Source: Byssothecium circinans
Lineage: Eukaryota > Ascomycota > Dothideomycetes > Pleosporales > Massarinaceae
NCBI GenBank assembly: GCA_010015675.1
Contig: ML976981.1
Coordinates: 225,071-289,070, forward strand
DNA length: 64,000 bases
Direction of reading: 5' to 3'
The translations under genes and the position numbers were made by a program. The notes beneath the pieces were generated by a model. It did no database searches. It saw nothing but the letters and a program-made list of their open reading frames with translations, and had not been told where the DNA came from. Positions 1 to 9,257 of the stretch are shown one piece after another (the stretch's first letter is position 1; each line of letters opens with the position of its first letter).

Positions 1-130
1 TTCCCTCTCCATTCCAGCACCTTGTACAAATTGTGTAACTAGAGGCTGTAAGAACCCTGTATCATAGCAAAGGCGATGTAATTTAGTAAAACACCTATCT
101 ATTGACAGATACTTCTAGTTGCAAAAGATT

Positions 131-1104
131 CTAAACAGTGAACTTGGTAAGATTTTCCTCCGCAGCCTCCTCCGCAATCTTTCTTACCTTCTCCTCGCCC
201 AACTCCTCAAAGATGTCAAAGCCCCATCTCCCCTGCACGTTGAACCTCTTATGTTTCTCCAAAGCATTCAACTCCCTGAACACATCCTCTGGCAGCTCCT
301 TCACCTGCAAATTCGACTTGATACGACTCGGCGTAACGCTCTTGGGAAGTACAACAGTTCCACGTTGAACACCCCAGCTATACAACACCTGTCCAATATC
401 CAAACCGAGTCTCTTCGCCAGAACGCTGACCAAGGGATTATCTACGGTACGCGCCTCGCCAGTCTGGTTGTTGCCGAGAGGCGAATAGGCTTCGATGAGG
501 ATGTTCTTCGACTTGAAATAGGCGACGAGGTCGGGTTGTTGGAGGTAAGGATGCGCTTCGATTTGGTTGACCGCTGGCACGACTTTCGTTTTACTGAGCA
601 GGGATTCGAGACGGTTGATGGTGAAGTTGGACACGCCGATGGCGCGCACCTTGCCGGTCTCAAGCAACTTCTCCATAGCCGTATACGTGACCGCCGGATC
701 AATATCGACGAGATCGAAAACCCCGTTCTCCCTCAGAGGAAACCATTTCTTACTCGTTCCATTGAACGCTACGGGCCAATGCATTAGATACAAATCCACA
801 TAGTCGGTCCCTAGATCCTTCAACGTCTTGTCCAACGCAGCCTCGATGTCTTCAGGCGCATGGTGGGTGTTCCATAGCTTGCCTGTGATGAAGATTTCGG
901 AGCGGGGTATGCCGCTCCTCTTGATGCCCGCGCCTACTTCGGTCTCGTTGCGGTAGATGGCTGCGTAGTCGATGTGGCGGTATCCTTCTTTCAGGGCGGT
1001 TTCGACGGCGCGCTCGACTTCATGGGGGCGGCTTGCCAGGTGCCGAAGCCGACGGCGGGGATTTTGGCGCCCGTGTTGAGGGTGAAGTGTGTGGGGAGAG
1101 GCAT
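131..1104 (-). CDS. Aldo/keto reductase, broken by a one-base frameshift
   Basis: NADPH-dependent reductase of the AKR superfamily (cytosolic TIM barrel, reduces aldehydes or ketones). Read from the ATG ending at 1104 it gives the N-terminal GFGTW motif; after the break it gives DYAAIY (catalytic Asp and Tyr), FITGKLWN (catalytic Lys) and YLMHWPV (catalytic His), then the GVSNF and VVLPKS cofactor segments. The first about 29 codons are one frame away from the rest. The switch lies in a run of five C (minus strand, 1024-1028); a sixth C would restore one uninterrupted frame of 324 residues, the normal AKR length. Either the copy is inactivated or the assembly lost a base. From 835 downward the frame is open without problem. 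No intron is needed. The substrate cannot be told from sequence. Confidence 0.85.
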
Positions 1105-1612
1105 GGTGTGGAGCTGTGTGTCAAAAGGTGGATTTCTTGAGTGAGGAAGTTGATGTCAAGTTTGCGCCTGATACAGTATGAAGAGACAGGAGGGGAAGAC
1201 GGTGAAACAAGAGGCAGAAAGGTTCTACTGGTCTACGTCTTCAATTGTGGAAATTTCTTCTTCTCATGCATTGTAACATACCTCGATACTGGTTCCGAAT
1301 TGATTCCGAGAGTGAATGCATCTCGGATCTGGATGCAACTAGCGGAAGTACGAGAGTGGAGACGGAAAATGAGGACCCTGGAAGTCGGAAAAGCCCCCCG
1401 CAAACGTTGACGAACGAGCCGATGGACCCATGGTCAAATTCATGCCCGGCAACCAGTTGAACGTTCTCTCAAATGTGAAGTCCTATAGAAGCTCCGTTGC
1501 AAAACTAAAAGTCTGTTTGATAGGTTGTTGATAGAGCTTTGACAGATGCTTGACTGTTTGGTTGAAGCTCCTTCGCGATAGCAAAATCTCGGAAAACAAG
1601 TCAGCAAACATA
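1105..1612. other. Intergenic, no gene seen
   Basis: Upstream region of the aldo/keto reductase. Short open frames here lack codon structure or recognisable motifs. Nothing else seen before the repeat that begins at 1613. Confidence 0.5.
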
Positions 1613-1741
1613 CTCCGCAAAATTCATCCAGAGGTGATTCAGTCCCTTGCACTCACCCTGATTGCTGAGCTCTAGTGGTGACGCGAGGTTTATTAGCTTG
1701 TTTCCCGCGTTTTTCATTCTGCGCGAGCAGGTTGTAGGTTG
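1613..1741 (+). repeat. Left copy of a decayed direct repeat flanking the Zn2Cys6 gene
   Basis: About 129 bp that aligns almost without gaps to 4109-4238 in the same orientation. Shared blocks include CTCCGCAAAA, CAGTCCCTT, CTGAGCT, AGTGGTGA and TAGCTTGTTTCCCG. I judge identity at roughly 70 per cent by eye. Most differences are transitions, with the right copy the more A/T-rich, as expected after repeat-induced point mutation. Confidence 0.7.
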
Positions 1742-1791
1742 TCTATTTCCGAGCTCGGTTACCGATCCATCCACCGGATTCCTACAGTCAT

Positions 1792-4083
1792 GTGCTTCTC
1801 CATCCCAACCCACATGGGTGTGAGCGGAAACATGATCCCTCTCAGAGTCAGGGTATCCAGATGAATATTCCGCAAAACCCTGCCAGCCTTCCGATGCGAA
1901 AAGTGACAGAAACGCACTGCCGGCTTTTCCGATCTGGAGCAGAAATCCGCTCCCCTCTTGTTCATCATCTAGATCCGACCTTGGAAGATGTGCAGTCTGC
2001 CGCCTCCACAACACCCAGTGCGCACACAACGGCACCTCAGAAGCGCCCTATCGCTGCTACCAGTTCCGAACCACTCAGGCAGAAGCGAAAAGTAACACGA
2101 GCCTGCGACATCTGCAAGGAGAGGAAAGCAAAATGCTCTGGCACACAGCCCTGCGAGACCTGCGCACGGCGAGGACTTGCGTGTCTCTATGAAGCGAGAT
2201 ACTCCCGTGGTAGGCCTCCACCACCCGCTGTCAGCCAGCCAGGGCCCACTCCCATACATAGGCAGCGGTTGCCCGATACCGCTCCTGGCAACTCAGCAGA
2301 GTTGATGGAACAGCCTACCGAGGTGCCGTCACGTGCCTCACCTGAGCTCGTCGTGGGTGGTCAATTCTCGGACCCTACTTCTGGCCTCTCCTTCCTCCAT
2401 CGTGCCTGGCGACGCCTGGGTAACAATCCACGTCTCCAGGACGCTGTCAATGCCAATGGTCATCAGGACGATCAGCTTCTGACACAAGCGGGCGACAAAC
2501 CTTTTCAACGCCATGGTCAAGTTCGCATCCCACCACTGCCTAAGGCACAAGAGCTGCTTGATCTATATTTCGACGTGTGTATAGCGACATATCGCATGCT
2601 TCACCGTCCTACTGTCAACAAGTGGCTCCAAGTCGTTATCAGGACACACGAGAATCTAGAGGGCGCGGAGAACTTGGAGACACTCAAACCACCCCAATCA
2701 GCTATAGTTCACTTGGTGCTGGCGGTCGCCACGTTTCACGAGCAGAAGGCATTAGGGGACGAGCCATCACTGCAGCAGAGTGACGAGCTCTTCAAGGAAG
2801 CTTCTCGCTGTACTGATGCAGAAATGGGATACCCAACACTCGCGTCCGCCCAAGCACGCCTCGTCCAAGTACTCTATCTACTAATGACGTCCCGCATGAA
2901 CCAGGCATGGTATACGTTTGGCCATGCCCTCCAAATCATCTCAGCTTTGGGTCTTCACCGTCGTGACGGTAGCAAGCGTTTCAGACACCATCTCGATTAC
3001 ATTGAACTCCAGTGCAGGAAGAGGATATTCTGGGTTGCTTATACACTGGATAAGTACTTGGGCACTGTATTTGGGAGACCACGACACTACCACGACGACG
3101 ACATTGACCAAGATTTCCCCGACTCGGTCAACGACGAGGATATGACGCCAACGGGGCCTCTGACCGGGAGCATCGATGACTGCCATATTGACTCTTTAAT
3201 TTTCCATGCCAAGTTGGCCCATATTGCAGAAAAGATCTCTCGCGAGGTCTACTCCATCAAATCCATCCCCGATCACGATCGCATCGCCGCCTCGCATCGA
3301 CTTGGAGGGGAATTGCGGCAATGGAGAGCTTCCTTGCCTCCTTTCCTGGGAGCTATCAATCCTTCGAGCCTCATCGAGAGTTTCCGGCGTCAGGCGCTCG
3401 CCCTCAAACTCGCGTATTCCCATGCCGTGATGCTAGCTCACAGGCCCTTTCTCCTCAAAAACGTAACCCGCGATCGTGAAGACCTGCAAGACCTTGCGCA
3501 GGAGAGCATTAGCGAATGTACGGGTGCCGCACAATCGGTGCTCCACACTGTTGACCGCATGGCGCGAGACGGCAAGCTCTTTCACGCGTTCTGGTGGACG
3601 CATTATGTCTGTTTCTGCGCTTTGTCCGTCATATATGTCTGGACGATCCAACAGAGCGATGTCTCCGACAACGATCGCACATCACACATCAGGGTGCTCG
3701 ACCTTGCTGAGAATTGTATGCGGCATCTTGAACAGGCAACTGCCACCAATTCTCCTAGTCGGAGGTACAACATCATTCTTCAGGAGTTATGCGCAGAGGC
3801 CAAGAGGAAAACTGCGCGACAGGCCAACAGGCCCAGCATTCAGCCCGTAGCTTCTGAGGGAGTTGGTCCTCACAATGCCGCTTTACTGCAAAATGCAACC
3901 GTGCCGTTGGGACAGCCAAACTGGGAACCGCTGTTTGGAAGTCCTGTTGATTCCGCGATGACAGGCATGGCGAATCTGCTGGACGACTGGCAGACTACAG
4001 ACTGGCTCGATCTCGACTCCTCAGCATTTGGCCCTTTCCCCGCATGGAGCATTGAGCAGTCGCCATGGCTTGACCATGTGTGA
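1792..4083 (+). CDS. Zn(II)2Cys6 transcription factor with Fungal_trans domain
   Basis: Nuclear regulator. With this start it has 763 residues; an in-frame ATG at 1861 gives 740 and may be the real start, because the leader just upstream is repeat-derived. The binuclear zinc cluster begins near residue 105 with spacing C-x2-C-x6-C-x5-C-x2-C-x6-C (ACDICKERKAKC then CETCARRGLAC), preceded by a basic QKRKVTR stretch. The middle holds the fungal-specific regulatory domain (PF04082 type), seen in YFDVCIATYRMLHRPTV, the helix around WYTFGHALQIISALGLHR and the RKRIFWVAYTLDKYLGTVFG segment. The C-terminus is acidic and aromatic, a possible activation region. The gene is intronless, lies between a reductase and a sugar dehydrogenase/transporter pair, and may be their regulator; that is inference. 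It is bracketed by two decayed direct repeats. Confidence 0.88.
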   Translation: MLLHPNPHGCERKHDPSQSQGIQMNIPQNPASLPMRKVTETHCRLFRSGAEIRSPLVHHLDPTLEDVQSAASTTPSAHTTAPQKRPIAATSSEPLRQKRKVTRACDICKERKAKCSGTQPCETCARRGLACLYEARYSRGRPPPPAVSQPGPTPIHRQRLPDTAPGNSAELMEQPTEVPSRASPELVVGGQFSDPTSGLSFLHRAWRRLGNNPRLQDAVNANGHQDDQLLTQAGDKPFQRHGQVRIPPLPKAQELLDLYFDVCIATYRMLHRPTVNKWLQVVIRTHENLEGAENLETLKPPQSAIVHLVLAVATFHEQKALGDEPSLQQSDELFKEASRCTDAEMGYPTLASAQARLVQVLYLLMTSRMNQAWYTFGHALQIISALGLHRRDGSKRFRHHLDYIELQCRKRIFWVAYTLDKYLGTVFGRPRHYHDDDIDQDFPDSVNDEDMTPTGPLTGSIDDCHIDSLIFHAKLAHIAEKISREVYSIKSIPDHDRIAASHRLGGELRQWRASLPPFLGAINPSSLIESFRRQALALKLAYSHAVMLAHRPFLLKNVTRDREDLQDLAQESISECTGAAQSVLHTVDRMARDGKLFHAFWWTHYVCFCALSVIYVWTIQQSDVSDNDRTSHIRVLDLAENCMRHLEQATATNSPSRRYNIILQELCAEAKRKTARQANRPSIQPVASEGVGPHNAALLQNATVPLGQPNWEPLFGSPVDSAMTGMANLLDDWQTTDWLDLDSSAFGPFPAWSIEQSPWLDHV

Positions 4084-4108
4084 GAAATATGTAAACCCAA
4101 CAATCAAA

Positions 4109-4238
4109 CTCCGCAAAACTCATTCCGGGTCATCCAGTCCCTTATATTGTTTTGAATTACTGAGCTTCAGTGGTGATGTAAGTTTTAATAGCTTGTTTCC
4201 CGAGTTGTTCTTTCTGCCAGAGGTGGGTATGTAAGTTG
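4109..4238 (+). repeat. Right copy of the decayed direct repeat
   Basis: Partner of 1613-1741, same orientation, starting 26 bp after the stop codon of the Zn2Cys6 gene. Against the left copy it shows many C-to-T and G-to-A changes (for example GCACTCACC aligned to ATATTGTTT), an A/T shift consistent with RIP. Confidence 0.7.
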
Positions 4239-4818
4239 AAGATATTCTCTCTTATGACTGCGCTGACCTTGTGGAGTGATATGCTAGTAGTGCAGTGGGT
4301 GTGTTTGCTGTTTAAGCAATCAAATGTTTTTTACCCCCTAGTATTTAAGTTTCTCATAGTTCCTGTTGTACACAAAGTCGGGGTGAGAAACGTTTGTATT
4401 TCACTATAAACCACCACCGTTGAGTTCTTTGGTGACAGTTTGGAAGGCCATCAGGAGGTTGGTTAGAGTTGCGGCCATCGCGGTGATTTCGCACATCAAC
4501 CTCTTCGTGCTCGCGAGCGGGCTTCGAGCAGCTACTCTACCTGCTCTTCTACTCACCATCACGCACAACGGCGACTCCGAGCTTTTGGGTCCAGCGACGG
4601 AGTCGAACGATTGCATGAGTGTACAAAAGCCCATGACATGGAAGCAAGAGGTTGCGCCGTCCATGGATGTATCCAGTCGTGCAGGTACAAAGGTGGGTAA
4701 GACAGTTCTATTCAGCATTGTCTTAGTCTCTCGTGTTGCCCCGGGAGAAGCAATACAGCCAACACCCACTTTGTACCTGGCCGTCTGGTATCTACAGTGC
4801 GCTATTTATCCCATCTAT
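4239..4818. other. Intergenic between convergent genes, no gene seen
   Basis: Space between the 3' ends of the Zn2Cys6 gene and the dehydrogenase. A 183-residue open frame on the plus strand (4420-4971) and one on the minus strand overlap, show no family features and run into the dehydrogenase, so I treat them as chance. Confidence 0.5.
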
Positions 4819-6150
4819 CTACCACTTCACCAGATCCTGCACCATAACCGGCATGCCCGACGCTATGGAGCGGTTCGCACCAACACCGACGAGCACCGCA
4901 TTCCCACCGTCCCGGACGCCCGCAGCACGCTTGAACTTGTCCTCTTCATCTCCGAGCAGAAGATCTCTTAGCAGCACCGTATCGCCGCCACCATGCGTGC
5001 CCTCGCCTTTCTCAACGGGGACGACGTACGGCTTATCGAACAACGGATACACGACGATCTTGGTGGTCTCGACGCCGCCTTGGATATACTCCTTGTTCGC
5101 ATCGTTTTCGCCGTCTGCTTTCTTCTCGATAGGGGCGCCGAGGGGGTTGTAACCGCTCTCGACCACGTTGATTTCGAGCCGGCCTTTGCTCCCGTTGAAG
5201 ACGCACCGATAGCCTTCCCATGGCGCATAGGCGTATGTGTTGTACGTCATCACGGCGCGGTTCGTGTACTTGATGATCATGGAGAGGTTGTCCTCGATGG
5301 TGATGTCGTCACCAAAGCAGTTTCGATCGCGAATGTAGCCATCTTCGTGCTCGGCATCGAGATACAGCTTCTTCATCCGGTCATTGCTTTCGAGACGGAA
5401 AGCAAAAGGATCGTCCTTTGCGTCTTCGTTGTTATGGTACCGTTCCCCGAGGTTCTTCTCGCCACGTCTTTGGGCGTTTTCCTTGCCGTAGAAGCGCAGG
5501 TCGCCGACGCAGTAGACCATCTCGGGTTCCGTGTTGAGCCAGAAGTGCACGAGGTCGAAGTGGTGCGTTGACTTGTGCGTTTGGATCCCGCCGCTCGTCT
5601 CCTTGTGTCGGTGCCAGCGGCGCATGAAGTCGGCTCCGTGGGGGTAGTCGAGGATCCAGTCCATGTGCAGAGTTGAAATCTCGCCGATGACGCCGGCCTC
5701 GATGAGCTCGCGGACCTTGGTGTGGTGGGGCGCGTAGCGGTAGTTGAACAGCACCCGCACCCGCTTGCCCGTCTTCTTCTCGGCGTCGATCATGGCCTGC
5801 AGCTTTTCATCGTCAATCGTCATGGGTTTTTCCGTGATGGCATCGCATCCCAGCTCCATGGCGCGGACGCAGTAGACGTGATGGAACCGGTCGATGGTGA
5901 GGACGATGACGGCGTCCGGCTTCGTCTCCTGGACCATGCGATCAAAGTCTGTGTCCTTGTACGTGGGAACTGGTTTGCCACCCATCTCGACCAAGTGCTC
6001 GTTGGCAAAGTCCATGCGCGTCTGGTTCGTGTCACAGATTCCCACCAGCGTCGCAACATCCTTAAAGTCCACGGTGATGGCCTTGGTGTACATGGCAGAG
6101 CGATGGCCCATGCCAACAATGACATAGCGCTTGAGTTGTTTCGCAGCCAT
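4819..6150 (-). CDS. Gfo/Idh/MocA family NAD(P)-dependent dehydrogenase
   Basis: Probable cytosolic sugar, inositol or sugar-acid dehydrogenase of 443 residues. The N-terminal Rossmann fold opens with RYVIVGMGHRSAMY, a variant of the GxGxxG loop; VGICDTNQTR holds the acidic end of beta-2. AITEKPMTID is the family EKP motif that carries the catalytic lysine. The alpha/beta domain follows, with GGIQTHKSTHHFDLVHFWL supplying the usual histidines. The ATG at 6150 (MAAKQLKRY) was chosen; an in-frame ATG 19 codons upstream adds a sequence unlike the family N-terminus. No intron. It diverges from a sugar transporter across a promoter with E-boxes and a MITE, which suggests a joint role in taking up and oxidising a sugar or polyol. 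The substrate is not evident. Confidence 0.88.
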   Translation of the reverse strand: MAAKQLKRYVIVGMGHRSAMYTKAITVDFKDVATLVGICDTNQTRMDFANEHLVEMGGKPVPTYKDTDFDRMVQETKPDAVIVLTIDRFHHVYCVRAMELGCDAITEKPMTIDDEKLQAMIDAEKKTGKRVRVLFNYRYAPHHTKVRELIEAGVIGEISTLHMDWILDYPHGADFMRRWHRHKETSGGIQTHKSTHHFDLVHFWLNTEPEMVYCVGDLRFYGKENAQRRGEKNLGERYHNNEDAKDDPFAFRLESNDRMKKLYLDAEHEDGYIRDRNCFGDDITIEDNLSMIIKYTNRAVMTYNTYAYAPWEGYRCVFNGSKGRLEINVVESGYNPLGAPIEKKADGENDANKEYIQGGVETTKIVVYPLFDKPYVVPVEKGEGTHGGGDTVLLRDLLLGDEEDKFKRAAGVRDGGNAVLVGVGANRSIASGMPVMVQDLVKW

Positions 6151-6384
6151 CGTGGAGTCGAGGTATTGGAGAAAAAGCGACGAGGCTGTTTCTGCCTCTT
6201 TCAGCAACGTTGTTGTTTATAACTTGGGCATAGAGGCTGGTGGGGCGCGGGACTCCATCGCGATGACGGATACCCACACGAGCTTCGCGGGTTACCTAAC
6301 TGGACACGACCGCCGGCAAGTGACATTCGTACGCCTGGCGAATGGGAGGCTCCTGCTGTACCAGGGCACAAGCGGGAAATCCGG

Positions 6385-6482
6385 CACGTGACTACTAGCT
6401 GGTATAGGTTAGGACTGGAGCAAGATCACGTGTCGGATAAACGGCTTGTGCCCCGGTGGTAAGGTACCCCAGACCCCACGTG
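6385..6482. promoter_or_regulatory. Cluster of three CACGTG E-boxes
   Basis: CACGTG occurs at 6385-6390, 6427-6432 and 6477-6482, with starts 42 and 50 bp apart, in the divergent promoter. CACGTG is the palindromic site of bHLH factors (Pho4, Cbf1, SREBP types). That these sites are bound is inference. Confidence 0.5.
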
Positions 6483-6801
6483 CAACCCAATGCGCCCCGC
6501 GTCCCATGGGTACGGATTCCGGGACAAATGCCACCGTTACTGCCGCCCATCATAGAGGCAGAGCGACTCCGCCATGGTCTGGCCTTGCAGTATCCCTGCC
6601 GACACGAATTTCTTCCGCGTCTCCGGGTGCAAAAACTGGCGACGGATGCGAAAGCCTGGGATGCGTGGAAAAGGTTTCCCAAGGGCGAATGCATGGCACC
6701 GTCGCCTACGCCGCGCCCAGGGCGCCCAGCATAGAGCTCGGGGTGCTCTACACCGCATGCATCGCCCCCAATCGTCGCTTACACCGTAGGCGCCGCCCTG
6801 C

Positions 6802-6932
6802 TACAAAGGGCAACTTTCAGAATTAATTAGGTCATGTGCTCGGTAAATTGTATGACAGTCTATCGTTGATTGGCTAAAACCGGGATCTTGCCGGGCATGT
6901 GACCTAATTAATTCTGAAAGTTGCCCTTTGTA
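6802..6932. mobile_element. 131-bp MITE with 33-bp perfect terminal inverted repeats
   Basis: The left end starts TACAAAGGGCAACTTTCAGA and the right end is its exact reverse complement over 33 bases; the match continues with a few transitions for about nine more. The outermost bases are TA on both sides, consistent with a TA target-site duplication as made by Tc1/mariner-type transposases. The interior (about 50 bp) has no coding capacity, so the element is non-autonomous. A stable hairpin is the alternative reading, but length and TA ends favour a MITE. Confidence 0.85.
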
Positions 6933-6985
6933 TTGCTTGCGTTAGCTGTGGTCGCATGGGGAATCCGCAACTTCCGGGGACGTGG

Positions 6986-6991
6986 CACGTG
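6986..6991. promoter_or_regulatory. Fourth CACGTG E-box
   Basis: Single CACGTG about 0.5 kb from the other three, on the transporter side of the MITE. Confidence 0.35.
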
Positions 6992-7404
6992 CCTGTGAAA
7001 TAAGCTACTTTCCAAGCAATCGAGAACCCGGTTTGGGGTCGACGAGCCAGGCCAGATGTCGGTGGTTGGGGAGGTTGGTTTTCTATCTTGATTGGTGGTA
7101 AATCTCGGCCGCCGGTCATTTACTCTCAGCAGCCCGAGGTGGGGTAATGAACCAAGTTCGTCCACGAGAACCGTTGGGGCCAAGAATGTTGGCGCTTGGC
7201 TTAGCGTCGGGCAAAGGGTCGAATCTGGGGAAGCCCTCATACCCCATGGGCGAACGGGGCCTTGTCTTGGCATGTGCCGTGCAATCGGACAAGCCCAAGC
7301 CTACCTCTAGTTCTGGAAGCGCTCGTATCCAATACTTGGCTTCGGCGGAGAGCGTTCTAGGGTAGCGTTGAGTTGGTGGCTCGGGAGAAGGTTGGGCGAA
7401 TATG

Positions 7405-7410
7405 TATAAA
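7405..7410 (+). promoter_or_regulatory. TATA box of the sugar transporter
   Basis: TATAAA about 107 bp before the ATG, followed by a pyrimidine-rich leader (CCGCTCCCTCTCTTCCC) typical of fungal transcription start regions. Confidence 0.55.
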
Positions 7411-7511
7411 CCACCTGCCGATCCGCTCCCTCTCTTCCCTCGCCATCCCCGACTTCTTCAAGCCGGAGTCGTCTCAGCTTTGCCCATCGCCGGTTATCTT
7501 TGATCAACGAC

Positions 7512-9257
7512 ATGGCGGATCAGAAGTCGTCCAACCCCGACGCGGGGGAAAAGTCTGCCGTCCACCACAGCGAAGTCGCAGCCGGGCACACTCGCACCCG
7601 TCAAGAGCTCGTCGAGGCTGCCGCAGTCTTCCAGGAGGAACAATGCCACATGTCAAAGAAGGTGCTGTTCAAGCAGTACTGGCCCGCCATCACCTACAGC
7701 ATGCTCCTCAGTCTTGCGCTGGTCATGGAGGGCATGGACGTTGGCCTCATCAACAACTTCTTTGGCCACCCTGCCTACAAGAAGAAGTTTGGGTGGAAGA
7801 ACGCCCAAGGTCAACTGCACATCTCGTCCAAGTGGCAGGGAGCCATCGGTGCGGGGAACAACGTCGGGTCGATTCTTGGGCTTCTGCTCAACGGTTTTCT
7901 CCAGTCGCGCTACGGAGCGAAGAAGGTCTACATAGTATGTGAAGAATGATCCAGCTGGCTCTTTGGACATGGCTAATTGTTCTCAGTTCGCCATGTTTTT
8001 GATGTCTTGTACCATCTTCGTCCTCTTCTTCTCCCGGAACGTCGAGATGCTCCTGGTCGGCAACCTCCTCTGCGGCATTCCTTGGGGCATTTTCCAGACC
8101 CTCACCACCGCGTATGCCGCCGAAATCTGCCCCTCTGCGCTCCGCGGGTACCTTACGGCCTGGGTCTCGATGTGCTGGGGCGCTGGAAGCTTTCTGGCTA
8201 CCGGCGTCCTACGTGGATCCCTGAACCTGAAAGGCGATGCTGGGTGGCGCGTTCCGTACGGCCTGCAATGGATCTGGATCCCTCCGCTGATTATCGTCGG
8301 CTTCCTCTGTCCGGAGAGTCCTTGGTACCTCATCCGCAAGGAGCGTGTCGCGGATGCGGAGGCCTCCCTGCGCCGACTTGCAACGAAGGGATACTACACC
8401 GACGAGAGCATGGCCGAGCTCATCGCATACATGCAGCACACCAACGAGATGGAGAAGATCGAGGCGGAAAACGCTAGCTACATGGATTGTTTCCGCGGCA
8501 CCAACTTGCGCCGCACGGGCATCGTGTGCATGGCGTGGGTCATCCAGATCCTGAACGGCCAGTCCATCACCAACTACGCGGCCATCATGCTCCAGTCCGT
8601 CGGCATGAGCCCGACCAACGCATTCAACTACAACATGGGCATCCAGTCGGTCAACATCGTCGCCACGGCCGTCGCCATTTCGCTCATGGGCAGGGTCGGG
8701 CGTCGCGTCTTCTACTTCTACGGCTCCGCAGGCATCGGTCTATGCATGCTGATTGTCGGCATCCTAGGCTTCACCCTGAAGGGCAACAATCTCGCCGTCT
8801 CCGTCGCCGTATTCCTCGTCTTGGTGCAGATCATCTTCAAGGTCTCTCTCGGACCCACAACGTACGTCGTCGTCGCCGAGACGTCCTCGTCGCGCGTCCG
8901 CGCCCAGACCATCGTCCTCGGCCGCGCCATCTACATCGTCGGCCAGATCATTGTGCAGCAGCTCAACCCGCGCTTCCTCAACAAGGGCGGCGACGCGTGG
9001 GGCCTCGGCGCGAAGACGGGCATCTTTTACTTCTCCCTGTGCTTTGTGTGGGCCGTGTGGATCTGGTTCTGCCTGCCTGAGACCAAGAACCGCAGCTTTG
9101 GCGATTTGGATTACCTTTTCCAGAAGAAGGTGCCGGCCCGCAAGTTCCAGACTACCGCGATTGATTGTAAGTTTCCCTGCGATGTAATTGATATGGTGAC
9201 ATGGCTGACGGGGAACCAGTGTTTGAGTTTGCCGGCGGGGATGAGAAGACGGCGTGA
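7512..9257 (+). CDS. MFS sugar transporter, maltose/alpha-glucoside permease type
   Basis: Plasma-membrane proton-coupled sugar importer of 546 residues with 12 predicted membrane segments. Exons: 7512-7934, 7987-9166, 9220-9257; introns of 52 and 53 nt have GTATGT and GTAAGT donors. The N-terminal cytosolic tail is hydrophilic, then the first segment (YSMLLSLALVMEGMDVGLI). Family signs are the loop after segment 2 (SRYGAKKVYI), PESPWYLIRKER after segment 6, GQSITNYAAIML in segment 7 (sugar-contact QxxxN region) and PETKNRSFGDLD after segment 12. The last exon encodes only about 13 residues ending GGDEKTA. It is divergent from the Gfo/Idh/MocA dehydrogenase. The substrate is probably a di- or monosaccharide; this subfamily is broad. 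Confidence 0.9.

Larger units (their letters stand above)
6151..7511. other. Divergent intergenic promoter region (1.36 kb)
   Basis: Shared upstream region of the Gfo/Idh/MocA gene and the sugar transporter. It holds four CACGTG boxes, a 131-bp inverted-repeat element and a TATA box for the transporter. Several short open frames look like chance. Confidence 0.7.

Noticed and set aside
4420..4971. 183-codon open frame on the plus strand
   Set aside because: It overlaps the 3' end of the dehydrogenase on the other strand, has no family features and is explained by chance.
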